A stretch of 7,031 bases of DNA from Thermomicrobiales bacterium (GCA_030447145.1 JAUJLY010000148.1:1-7031), one strand, 5' to 3'; positions 1 to 5,987 are shown, counted from the stretch's first letter. Notes: generated by a model not told the origin, from the sequence alone. Made by a program: numbers and translations.

Positions 1-42
1 TTTTCGCGGTGCAACATCCGGCAGCTCCCACAAACCTCTCAT

Positions 43-59
43 AGGGCGAAACCGCCCTT
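43..59 (+). terminator. short GC hairpin, possible weak terminator
   Basis: AGGGCG and CGCCCT form a perfect 6-bp stem around the loop AAAC, followed by only two T. It could end transcription from a gene left of the window. The stem is short and the T-run poor, so this is tentative. Confidence 0.25.
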
Positions 60-101
60 GTCGCCCACCATCACACTAGCTGCGCATCCGATCTGTGTCG
101 C

Positions 102-284
102 TTGCTTCTCCGATTCCTCAAGGCCACGGCGCGGGGAGCGCGCCCATGGCTGCGACGCCTCGTGATCGGCATCTACGTCCTCATCGTGCTCTGCGTCGTC
201 ATCTCACTGCTCGGCGTGCTGTTTTATTCCGGATTCCTCGACTTCCCGTTCGAGGGCTCGCTTCCACGGCGCGAGACGATCTGA
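102..284 (+). CDS. small single-pass membrane protein, unrecognised
   Basis: This 60-residue ORF begins at a TTG. The frame is open upstream to a TAG at 42-44 but offers no ATG or GTG, and no Shine-Dalgarno site precedes the TTG. The N-terminus is basic (several Arg/Lys within residues 3-19). Residues about 20-43 are a strongly hydrophobic membrane span, and a short tail with Phe-Asp-Phe-Pro and Arg-Arg follows. By the positive-inside rule the N-terminus would be cytoplasmic. Third codon positions are almost all G or C, as in the real genes here, which supports coding. I do not recognise a family. It may be a complete small membrane protein or the remnant of a longer one, since the neighbouring sequence to the right is decayed. 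Confidence 0.4.
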   Translation: MLLRFLKATARGARPWLRRLVIGIYVLIVLCVVISLLGVLFYSGFLDFPFEGSLPRRETI

Positions 285-349
285 TACCCGACCCCTTGAG
301 GTATCCAGCCAGAACGGAGAGGCGCCACTGAAGCGGATGGGAGTGCGCG

Positions 350-514
350 CTCACCAACCTCTACAACGAGGAACCGACGCGGGTGCAGAACGCGCAGGCC
401 GCGCTCGACCGTGCCGTCTGGGCGGCCTACGGCTGGGACGATCCGGACCCGGCCACCGTTGACGAGGACACCATCCTCTCCCGCCTCCTCGCCCTCAACA
501 TGGAGCGCGCCGCA
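350..514 (+). pseudogene. C-terminal fragment of a DNA methyltransferase
   Basis: The frame reads LTNLYNEEPTRVQNAQAALD and continues through AVWAAYGW and an acidic stretch to ILSRLLALNMERA. This matches, from memory, the very C-terminus of large SAM-dependent DNA methyltransferases of restriction or phage-defence type, which end in a 'LTNLYN..P.WL..AH..LD.AV..AYGW......E.IL.RLLALN.ER' block. Only about 55 residues remain. The frame is closed upstream by a TGA at 329-331, and no catalytic NPPY/DPPY motif is present. A Leu-Lys-Arg triplet at 328-336 lies in another frame just upstream, as if a frameshift separates it from the block. The frame runs open to 826 without further similarity. I read this as the stump of a deleted defence methylase. 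The family match is recall, not a search. Confidence 0.6.
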
Positions 515-802
515 CCCCACGGGGAATCATCATCCCGGTCGAGCGGAGCTTGTCGCCGTGAGCGCGCCGGCCCGCTGCTGACAAAAGCCGAGCGATTGCT
601 CAGGGAGTGCTGTCCGGTGGCCCACGAACCGGCGATCGGCATTGTCCAAGGAAGTATCAGGTGGGCTATTCCTCAACGCTGTGGACATACCAGTATCTCC
701 TGGACGGGAGGCGGGACTGGAACTTGCGATCCGGGTGTGACAAATCATCTTGCGAGGGGGCGACGTCCGCTCTCGACCAGATGCTTGCCATTCCATCCCG
801 TC
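515..802. other. gene-free stretch, no feature recognised
   Basis: Frames here give Arg/Ser-rich or mixed translations without motifs, and none has a credible ribosome site. The region may hold the peroxiredoxin promoter, but I found no convincing -35/-10 pair. It may also be degraded DNA continuing from the methyltransferase stump. Confidence 0.4.
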
Positions 803-808
803 AGGAGG
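803..808 (+). promoter_or_regulatory. Shine-Dalgarno site for the peroxiredoxin
   Basis: AGGAGG lies 8 bases before the ATG at 817. It fixes the start there, although the same frame is open about 210 bases further upstream. Confidence 0.85.
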
Positions 809-816
809 TTACATAC

Positions 817-1281
817 ATGGCCTTGATCGAGGTTGGTGCCGACGCACCGGACATTCACGCGACAACGGGCTCCGGAGAGGACTTCCGGCTCAGCGAACAC
901 ACGGGGTCATCACGGGTCATGCTCGTGTTCTATCCGAAAGACTTCACCTCCGGGTGCACCACCCAGTTGATCAATGTCCAACGCAGTCTGGCGGATATTC
1001 GCGGTGCCGGCGTGGAACCCTTTGGCTTGAGTGCGGACGACGCCGAGAGCCACAAGCAGTTCTGCGATGCGTACGAGCTTGAGTTCGAGCTCCTGGTCGA
1101 CGACCACAAGGAAGCCGCACGCGCCTACGGAGCCCTCAAGCCTGACGGCGGGATCCTGAGGTCGGTGTTCGTGGTGGGGCAAGACGGCAAGATCCTCTTC
1201 GCGCAGGAAGGTGCGCCGTCATGGCAAGAGGTGTCCGAGGCCGTCCGTAAAGTCGAGGATGGAGTGCCACTCGACGCCTAG
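817..1281 (+). CDS. bcp: peroxiredoxin, PrxQ/Bcp type
   Basis: Thiol peroxidase of 154 residues, predicted to reduce hydrogen peroxide and organic hydroperoxides in the cytoplasm with electrons from a thioredoxin-like donor. There is no signal peptide. The active site is seen as P40-x3-T44-x2-C47 in FYPKDFTSGCTTQ: C47 is the peroxidatic Cys, and R115 in LRSVFVV fits the conserved activating Arg. Gln50 takes the place of the Glu often found three residues after C47. The only other Cys is C83. PrxQ enzymes either resolve through a Cys five residues after the first, absent here, or through one in helix alpha-3; the 47/83 pair has the spacing described for Xylella PrxQ, so an atypical 2-Cys mechanism is likely. 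Length is normal. The start is set by AGGAGG eight bases upstream. It appears to be a single-gene unit with a terminator 34 bases after the stop. Confidence 0.93.
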   Translation: MALIEVGADAPDIHATTGSGEDFRLSEHTGSSRVMLVFYPKDFTSGCTTQLINVQRSLADIRGAGVEPFGLSADDAESHKQFCDAYELEFELLVDDHKEAARAYGALKPDGGILRSVFVVGQDGKILFAQEGAPSWQEVSEAVRKVEDGVPLDA

Positions 1282-1315
1282 TTCCCGCTCCGGGACATGA
1301 ATAGCTTATAAGCAG

Positions 1316-1343
1316 AAAGCTCCGGAATCGGATCCGGGGCTTT
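1316..1343 (+). terminator. rho-independent terminator of the peroxiredoxin gene
   Basis: AAAGCTCCGGA pairs with TCCGGGGCTTT over 11 bp around a 6-base loop, 34 bases after the stop codon. The one non-Watson-Crick position is a G-U wobble in plus-strand RNA but an A-C mismatch in minus-strand RNA, so the element favours plus-strand transcripts. The right arm ends in TTT but the T-run is short. Confidence 0.75.
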
Positions 1344-1407
1344 CATCTATCCTAGAGACGGTCATTCTGGTCCCCAAACCGGTCCATAAGAGCGGTCCTT
1401 CGATTGA

Positions 1408-1563
1408 ATGTCCACCGTCGAACGCGCCTGGATGCAGCGGGAGTGGGACAGGCGAATGCCGGTCGAACAATTGGACGATCACCGGACGCGTTCACTTGAG
1501 CTATCGTCGAGGGTGACTCGCTTTATGCCGGCTCCCAGTGGAACCGATCACCAGTCCCCGTGA
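1408..1563 (+). CDS. short ORF, possible N-terminal remnant (doubtful)
   Basis: ATG to TGA, 51 residues, in the gap between the peroxiredoxin and the convergent hydrolase; its last 41 bases overlap the hydrolase 3' end on the opposite strand. The start reads MSTVERAWMQREWDRRM, which resembles the 'QREWDERA' beginning of some class I SAM-dependent methyltransferases, and its early codons have G/C third positions. After about residue 20 the resemblance stops. There is no Shine-Dalgarno site, and a TGA immediately precedes the ATG. It is most likely chance or a decayed gene start. Confidence 0.18.
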   Translation: MSTVERAWMQREWDRRMPVEQLDDHRTRSLELSSRVTRFMPAPSGTDHQSP

Positions 1564-2401
1564 TACGTCCCCACCCAGGAAAGGGCTCATGCGCTGCCAC
1601 AGCTACAGCACCGCTCTGTGCCAGCCTTCCAAACAGCTTCCTGCGCGTGATCTCAAGTTGCGATGCATTGGCATGGGCCGGTGCCCAATGCAGATGCTCT
1701 ACCTCGCACCGGTGATGAAACAGGTCCCCGAAGACGTAGAGCTCCTCCCCTGCCGACTGAATGCGGACCACCATGTGTCCCGGCGTCTCGCCGGGGGCCG
1801 GCACCAAGTGCACCCCCGGCGAGATCTCTCGCTCCCCGCCCACCAGCTCAAGCAGGCCACCGCGATCCACGGCACCCAGTCGGCGATTCAGCTCCGTGTT
1901 GCGCGCCTGGCGCTGCAGGTTCCCCTCCCAGTCGGCCCGGCCCAGGAAGTGCCGGGCGTTCGGGAAGCGAATCGCCAGCTCACCGTCGCGCTCTACCATG
2001 ACACCCGCATAGTGATCCCCGTGCGGGTGCGTGATGACGACGTGGGTCACCTCCGTAGGCACCCAGCCGATCTCTTCGAGGGCGGCTCCAAGGCCAGGTG
2101 ATCGGCGAATCTCCATCGAGGAGGTGCCGATGAAGTGGCATTCAAAGGTGGTGCCCGGGTCATCAAGCGCAGGGTCGATGACGATGCGTGCATCACCGAG
2201 CCCGATCAGGACCACATTCAGCCCCAACCAGACACGGTTAGAGGCGTCCGCCTCCGGCATCGCCTGTCTCAACATGGCCTCCGGGGCCGGGAACTGCGGA
2301 GCCCAGAGCAGTTCCCCGTCAGAGACGACGATGATCGTGGCGTCACCGATGGGGCGGGTTGCAATGTAGGAGCTGTTTTCTGTCCGGTCCGTGGGACTCA
2401 T
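1523..2401 (-). CDS. metallo-beta-lactamase-fold hydrolase
   Basis: Cytoplasmic hydrolase of 292 residues with the full dinuclear metal site of the MBL fold: H125-x-H127-x-D129-H130 in THPHGDH, H209 in PGETPGH, D226 in YVFGD and H271 in AAHEPFP. The spacing and length suit the lactonase/organophosphatase-like branch (AHL lactonase and methyl parathion hydrolase relatives) rather than true beta-lactamases; the substrate cannot be read from sequence. The frame opens seven codons earlier, but AAGGAGG sits five bases before the internal ATG at 2401, so that start is used. The hydroxyacid dehydrogenase gene lies 51 bases upstream on the same strand with no hairpin between, so co-transcription is likely. 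This may point to opening of a lactone or ester linked to a 2-hydroxy or 2-keto acid, which is inference. No terminator is obvious downstream. Confidence 0.9.
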   Translation of the reverse strand: MSPTDRTENSSYIATRPIGDATIIVVSDGELLWAPQFPAPEAMLRQAMPEADASNRVWLGLNVVLIGLGDARIVIDPALDDPGTTFECHFIGTSSMEIRRSPGLGAALEEIGWVPTEVTHVVITHPHGDHYAGVMVERDGELAIRFPNARHFLGRADWEGNLQRQARNTELNRRLGAVDRGGLLELVGGEREISPGVHLVPAPGETPGHMVVRIQSAGEELYVFGDLFHHRCEVEHLHWAPAHANASQLEITRRKLFGRLAQSGAVAVAAHEPFPGWGRITGTGDRFHWEPA

Positions 2402-2452
2402 GGCCTCCTCCTTGCCACCCATCGCTCACGCGTACGAGCTTCATAACAAACT

Positions 2453-3400
2453 CTAGAACCCTGCGACCTTGTCGCATACGTTCAGCAGCGGCTCGCCCTC
2501 GACAAAGCGCCGGATGTTCTCGCGGGTGATCTCAAACTCCCGCTTGCGGGTATCAGGCGAGCTGGGCGCGCAGTGCGGCGTCATCACCAGGCGTGGCGTT
2601 TCCCACAGGAAGTGGTCCGGCGGCAGCGGCTCCTCCCTATAGACGTCCAGCCCCGCACCACCAAGGGTCCCTTCGCGCAATCGCGCCGCCAGCGCCGCCT
2701 CGTCGATGATCTTCCCGCGGGAGATCCCGATCACCATCGCGCCCGGTCTCAGCTCGCTGATTCGGCGGGCGTCGATCAGGTTTTCCGTTTCCGCCGTGAG
2801 CGGAACCGTGACCACGAGCACATCGGCGGTTTTTAGCTCCTCGTCAAGATGTGTCATCGACAGGATCGGGTACTCCCCACCCAGTTGCTCCGGGATTTGG
2901 AGATCCAGCCCCACCACGTCCATCTCGAAGGCCAGCGCCCGCCGCGCGATCGCCGTGCCAATATTCCCCATCCCGAGGATCAGCATGCGCTTGCCGTAGA
3001 GTGAATCCATCGGCACACCGCGCCCGTAGGCATGAAAGTGATGATCGCGCTGGTCCTGCGCATACTTGCTGAGGTATCTGTTGAGCGAAAGCATCAGGGC
3101 AAACGTATGCTCCGCTACGAATGGCGCATGCGCCCCCCGTGTATTCGTCACCACGATATCGCTCGCGACCAGCTCCGGGATTGCGATGATGGTCTCGATT
3201 CCGGCACCGGTTGAGTGCACCCAGCGCAGCCGCTCGCCGGACCGGTAATAGTCATCCGCCGCAATCCGCCCGATGTAGGCGTCAGCCTCACCGATCGCCT
3301 CGGGCTCCGTGACGACCGAGCTGAATATCACATCCGGGAACGTTGATCGCAGGTCGACCAGGTTCTCGTCGGTAATCTCCTTGCCCACAGTGATATTCAT
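2453..3400 (-). CDS. D-2-hydroxyacid dehydrogenase, NAD-dependent
   Basis: Enzyme of 315 residues in the D-isomer specific 2-hydroxyacid dehydrogenase family, which interconverts 2-oxo acids and D-2-hydroxy acids with NAD(P)H in the cytoplasm. The catalytic domain spans about 1-98 and 285-315. The Rossmann domain between them carries G143-M-G145-N-I-G148, with D166 at the end of the next strand, favouring NAD. Catalytic residues are R228 in ISRGK, E257 in YREEPLP and H276 in MTPHCAPS; 'HCAP' replaces the common 'H.AG/H.GG', as in the branch related to phosphoglycerate/glyoxylate reductase-like proteins of unknown substrate. The frame extends upstream, but AGAGGGGA lies 8 bases before the ATG at 3400, so this start is chosen. 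It is first gene of the pair with the MBL hydrolase, beginning 150 bases after a strong hairpin. Confidence 0.92.
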   Translation of the reverse strand: MNITVGKEITDENLVDLRSTFPDVIFSSVVTEPEAIGEADAYIGRIAADDYYRSGERLRWVHSTGAGIETIIAIPELVASDIVVTNTRGAHAPFVAEHTFALMLSLNRYLSKYAQDQRDHHFHAYGRGVPMDSLYGKRMLILGMGNIGTAIARRALAFEMDVVGLDLQIPEQLGGEYPILSMTHLDEELKTADVLVVTVPLTAETENLIDARRISELRPGAMVIGISRGKIIDEAALAARLREGTLGGAGLDVYREEPLPPDHFLWETPRLVMTPHCAPSSPDTRKREFEITRENIRRFVEGEPLLNVCDKVAGF

Positions 3401-3552
3401 CCACGCATTCCCCTCTTGTGCGAACGCCCCGGCCCAGCTCACGCATCAGCCGGGGCAGCCGGATTTCCTGATTCAGGAGCATCATGCACCAGGATCCAGA
3501 TTTTCGGGAGGGGGATGCAGCCGCTCACCCCTCTCAGCGCGGGTGACAACAG
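3401..3552 (-). promoter_or_regulatory. leader/promoter region of the dehydrogenase-hydrolase pair
   Basis: On the minus strand this stretch lies between the 3553-3586 hairpin and the dehydrogenase start, so the promoter should be here. TCACCC (3525-3530) and GGGTGA (3541-3546) form a 6-bp stem with a 10-base loop. A short ATG frame covers part of the leader but has no recognisable product. No clear -35/-10 pair or riboswitch consensus was found. Confidence 0.3.
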
Positions 3553-3586
3553 GAGACCCCGGCGGGAAATATCCCGCCGGGGTCTC
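3553..3586 (-). terminator. strong hairpin, probable terminator of the minus-strand envelope cluster
   Basis: GAGACCCCGGCGGGA and TCCCGCCGGGGTCTC are perfect inverted copies, giving a 15-bp GC-rich stem with a 4-base loop. It starts 15 bases after the stop of the Cys-rich frame on the minus strand. T-runs are poor on both sides, so termination may rely on stem strength alone or work in both directions. Confidence 0.75.
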
Positions 3587-3601
3587 TGACGGTTCACGGC
3601 G

Positions 3602-3769
3602 TTACGCGGTAATGCCGGTCAGCTTCGCGCAGCCCAGCTCCGAGAAGAGCGCCAAGCCGCAATACCACTTGTCGTAGTGGACACAACGATTGCCGCATTG
3701 CTTTGCGATGGACGGATCAAGGTTGAAGCCCGCTGGCTCGGAGGCGCCCTGGACGGAGTGGGTAACCCA
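3602..3769 (-). pseudogene. Cys-rich C-terminal reading frame without a start
   Basis: From a TGA at 3770-3772 to a TAA at 3602-3604 the minus strand reads 55 codons, ending in a well-composed segment: LDPSIAKQC, GNRCVHYDKWYC, GLALFSELGCAKLTGITA. The four Cys are spaced C-x3-C-x7-C-x9-C, suggesting a metal centre or disulfides. Third positions are mostly G/C and the stop lies 15 bases before a strong terminator, both supporting a real gene end. There is no ATG, GTG or usable TTG. Upstream of the TGA the same frame continues open (residues such as SALLLEVEHALRWAGI) into the 3' end of the transpeptidase gene. So it is a truncated gene, a frame broken by the TGA, or a TGA-readthrough product. 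I do not recognise the family; the Cys spacing does not fit ordinary ferredoxins or HiPIP. Confidence 0.45.
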
Positions 3770-3875
3770 TCAAATTCCTGCCCAACGAAGAGCGTGCTCG
3801 ACCTCCAACAACAGAGCGGAGACATTTTGCAGCGGGGAACGGGCCGGGCGCGTCAGGACTCCTACTTTCTTTTGC

Positions 3876-5159
3876 CTACTCGTGGATCCAGACGCCGGTA
3901 CCGATCGGCGCCCAACCGTATATCCATTCCGCCACATCGAGCGGCAGGTTGACACAGCCGTGGCTCATGGGTGCCCCGAAGTTGTTATGCCAGTAGGTCC
4001 CATGCAGTGCTTCCGCCTCCATGTTGAAGTACATGACGTGAGGCACATCCTCAACCAGATACGGAACGGTGCCATCGGGTGCATCACCAAAGCCGATCAC
4101 CTCCCCGGTGGAGTCGGTGAAGCCTCCCAGGTCTTGCTCCAGGTACTTGAGGCGGATATGGAACATCCCCAGCTCGGTCAGGTTCGGGTCAAGTCCGGTG
4201 CTGACCAGGGTTTGGTGGATGAGGGTGTCCCCCTGGTAGGCCCACAGGGTCTGCTGGCTGATGCTCACCTCAATCCACTTCGGTCCCGGCGCGTAAGGGT
4301 CGCCCAGGGGAGAGGGGGTGTCCGCCGTCCAGAAGAGCAGCTCATCATACGCCGGGAGATCGCCTTGCTCAGCCGGCGTCGTGTTGATACCGAGCTTGGA
4401 GGCGAGTTCCTTGGCGAGCGGTGCCAGGGAGACTCCCTCCTCCCCGGCCATGACGAGGCCTCCCTCGAAGTACTGGATCGTCGTCTCGCGCTCGGCGAGC
4501 GGCTCGGTTAGGGGAGCGCCGAGGTAAAACGGCCCTTCATTAAAGGTGTACCAAGCGAGGATATCGCCGCTGATCGTGTGGCCCGTCGCCTCAACGTACA
4601 TGCCGCCCCGCTCGAGGACGCGTGCAACCTCGTCGCTCCCACGATCAAGCTGACGCCAGGCGGCGCTCCGGCGACTCCCACTCCCGGCCCTCCGCCCGCC
4701 TGAGACCCATGGCAAGTTCTCTCGGCGGTCCACCAGCTCACTGATCGGCAGCGGCCGCATGATTGGATCGTGGGTGTAGAAGAATTCAGGCCGGTACTGG
4801 AAGACCACGTTCTCGAACGCCTGGCTGTAGTAACCGTTGTCGGCCTCGAAGGGCTCGGAGATGGGATTGCCGTAGACGGAGGCGGCGCCGTTCGCGCGCC
4901 AGTAATCGAGGAAGCTCCCGCGGAGGGTATGCCCGGTCGCGGGGACATAGACGTGATGCCCGGTCTGGCCGACGTCCGGGGGCAGCGCGACGTTGGCGAA
5001 GGCAGTTACCGATGGATTGCTCCCGTCATGAGCGGCGACTCGCCTGGTCCCCATGGGCGCGAGGGAGGCACCAAGGGTGGCGACGCGGGCCCAGCGCAGT
5101 ACGTCGCGGCGGGTCGATTGGCTGCTAGCGATGCCCGCCACATTCTGGTCAGACTTCAA
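3876..5159 (-). CDS. Tat-exported L,D-transpeptidase (YkuD domain) with two N-terminal repeats
   Basis: Predicted wall enzyme of 427 residues, forming 3-3 peptide cross-links or attaching proteins to peptidoglycan outside the membrane. Residues 15-21 (STRRDVL) plus the following apolar stretch, ending near VAA, form a Tat signal. Two copies of a roughly 60-80 residue module follow (about 75-142 and 192-237), each starting TGHT(L/I)xG and carrying an EP and a QYFE-like motif; such modules are common in exported Chloroflexota proteins. The YkuD domain spans about 293-426 and has H386 and the catalytic SHGCVN (S399, H400, C402, N404). The start is TTG at 5159: AGGAGG ends six bases before it, whereas the upstream ATG at 5198 has no such site. 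The TTG overlaps the stop of the CcdA-like gene in TTGA, implying translational coupling. Confidence 0.92.
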   Translation of the reverse strand: MKSDQNVAGIASSQSTRRDVLRWARVATLGASLAPMGTRRVAAHDGSNPSVTAFANVALPPDVGQTGHHVYVPATGHTLRGSFLDYWRANGAASVYGNPISEPFEADNGYYSQAFENVVFQYRPEFFYTHDPIMRPLPISELVDRRENLPWVSGGRRAGSGSRRSAAWRQLDRGSDEVARVLERGGMYVEATGHTISGDILAWYTFNEGPFYLGAPLTEPLAERETTIQYFEGGLVMAGEEGVSLAPLAKELASKLGINTTPAEQGDLPAYDELLFWTADTPSPLGDPYAPGPKWIEVSISQQTLWAYQGDTLIHQTLVSTGLDPNLTELGMFHIRLKYLEQDLGGFTDSTGEVIGFGDAPDGTVPYLVEDVPHVMYFNMEAEALHGTYWHNNFGAPMSHGCVNLPLDVAEWIYGWAPIGTGVWIHE

Positions 5160-5650
5160 TTCATTCCTCCTCTTCCAGTTCGTTGGTTCAGCCGACATCT
5201 TGGGTGAGCGTTCAGTGTGAACTTCGTATCAAAGGCCTCGAAGAGATCGCTCTCATCGTGCCGGACCATCCCGCATGAGCTGCAGCCGCCAAGCGGCCCA
5301 GTGCCTCCGCCCGCGCGCCGTCCGGGCATTGGTAGATGGAGCCGACCGCCGAGGAGGACGTACACGGCGAGTACCAGCATCAGGAGGCCACCGGTGACAT
5401 AGATTGCCGTGTGCTCATCGATGATGAGACGCCGTACGAATGCAGCCCTCATAGCGATCGGAAGGATGACGGTTGCCACGCCCGCCGCAAAGAGGAAGGT
5501 CATCGCAACCAGGAGGCGGCGATTTTGGAAGGATCTGGCGAAGTAGGCAGGGAGTATGACCGAGATGCAGCAGAGCGCAAACAACGCACTCATGCCAGCC
5601 ACAGTCACCGCGATAATTGAGCCGCCGAAGAAGATGCTGCTGCTATCCAC
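5156..5650 (-). CDS. CcdA-like membrane protein, only three membrane segments
   Basis: GTG-initiated protein of 164 residues with spans near 11-37, 46-66 and 82-101, followed by LHLPMPGRR and a soluble tail. Span 1 ends CCISVILPAYF, resembling the first Cys-containing helix of CcdA/DsbD-type thiol electron carriers (usually a Pro-Cys ahead of ..LP.Y), with C27/C28 as candidate redox Cys. Family members have six spans in two mirrored halves, with a second essential Cys in span 4. Here the frame leaves the family pattern after GPLG near residue 121 and ends with a polar tail holding C123-x2-C126 and C152. The second half is therefore absent: a deletion derivative or a half-size form. A weak site (AAAGGGA) lies upstream of the GTG. 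It is coupled to the L,D-transpeptidase by a 4-base overlap. CcdA assignment is by memory of the motif. Confidence 0.6.
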   Translation of the reverse strand: MDSSSIFFGGSIIAVTVAGMSALFALCCISVILPAYFARSFQNRRLLVAMTFLFAAGVATVILPIAMRAAFVRRLIIDEHTAIYVTGGLLMLVLAVYVLLGGRLHLPMPGRRAGGGTGPLGGCSSCGMVRHDESDLFEAFDTKFTLNAHPRCRLNQRTGRGGMN

Positions 5651-5859
5651 GGGAAAGCTTCCCTTTCGTCCCGATCATCACACGCTTGGTCCTCGGCAGT
5701 CCGTACAGTAGGTGAATTGCCCCGCGTTCTTTCCACCAGACCGTCCCTGGGAGGAACAGCCAGGATGGCCGCAAGCTCTTGCCCGTATTTCTTACACAAT
5801 GTAGGATATACCAAAGGCCGGCAGGCGGCAAGCGCATCGCGCCCGATTTGGCAATGCAC
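5605..5859 (-). CDS. short ORF with a strong ribosome site, unrecognised and doubtful
   Basis: AGGAGG lies six bases before a GTG at 5859, an excellent initiation site that must serve something. The frame from it gives 84 residues beginning MHCQIGRDALAACRPLVYPT, with C3, C13 and C22, and runs 46 bases into the CcdA-like gene. From about 5790 the neighbouring frame (stop at 5643-5645, just inside the CcdA start) looks more protein-like, with G/C-rich third positions and segments such as GTVWWKERGAIHLLYGLPRT. The real gene may therefore start at 5859 and shift frame, being a frameshifted small gene ahead of the CcdA-like protein. No family is recognised in either frame. Either way the site suggests that the minus-strand transcript begins upstream of 5859. 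Confidence 0.3.
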   Translation of the reverse strand: MHCQIGRDALAACRPLVYPTLCKKYGQELAAILAVPPRDGLVERTRGNSPTVRTAEDQACDDRDEREAFPWIAAASSSAAQLSR

Positions 5860-5869
5860 GGCGCACCTC

Positions 5870-5920
5870 CTATGCAAAAGTCGCGACCGTCATGGCCACC
5901 ACCGATCTACGTCCTGCCAT
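5870..5920 (-). CDS. 16-residue leader-like ORF (speculative)
   Basis: ATG at 5920 to TAG at 5870-5872 encodes MAGRRSVVAMTVATFA. It looks like a miniature Arg-Arg signal segment, and its stop codon is embedded in the TAGGAGG ribosome site of the next ORF. It could be a leader peptide coupled to the following frame or the stump of an exported protein. No Shine-Dalgarno site was noticed for it, so chance is quite possible. Confidence 0.15.
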   Translation of the reverse strand: MAGRRSVVAMTVATFA

Positions 5921-5935
5921 AGCCGAAACGTGTCA

Positions 5936-5952
5936 CGGCACTCAATGTGCCG
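5936..5952. repeat. perfect inverted repeat in the divergent intergenic region
   Basis: CGGCAC and GTGCCG are perfect 6-bp inverted arms around TCAAT. There is no T-run, so it is not a convincing terminator. It may be an operator half-site pair or a leader hairpin of the minus-strand transcript. Confidence 0.35.
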
Positions 5953-5969
5953 GCAGTAAAAAGCGGCTT

Positions 5970-5987
5970 TGCAGGCATATGTCTGCA
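5970..5987. promoter_or_regulatory. 18-base near-palindrome, candidate operator
   Basis: TGCAGGCATATGTCTGCA differs from its own reverse complement at one symmetric pair only, so 16 of 18 positions are symmetric around CATATG. It lies between the divergent minus-strand cluster and the plus-strand cupredoxin, 59 bases upstream of the cupredoxin's candidate -35. This is a natural place for a shared dimeric regulator, perhaps copper- or redox-responsive. The regulator is not in the window. Confidence 0.4.

Noticed and set aside
1538..2446. Plus-strand ORFs across the MBL hydrolase region
   Set aside because: They are Pro/Arg/Ser-rich shadows of the minus-strand gene, which has a full metal-binding motif set and a ribosome site.
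3453..3552. TPP-type riboswitch upstream of the dehydrogenase (minus strand contains CTGAGA and ATCTGGAT)
   Set aside because: The fragments lack the rest of the TPP consensus and proper closing stem, and the downstream genes have no thiamine link.
3690..4511. Plus-strand 273-residue ORF opposite the transpeptidase 3' end
   Set aside because: Its length comes from the high GC content; it is antisense to the catalytic domain and has no ribosome site or motif.
4508..4948. Minus-strand 146-residue ORF inside the L,D-transpeptidase gene
   Set aside because: It is a Ser/Arg/Pro-rich frame lying in the out-of-frame register of an intact gene with Tat signal, repeats and YkuD motif.
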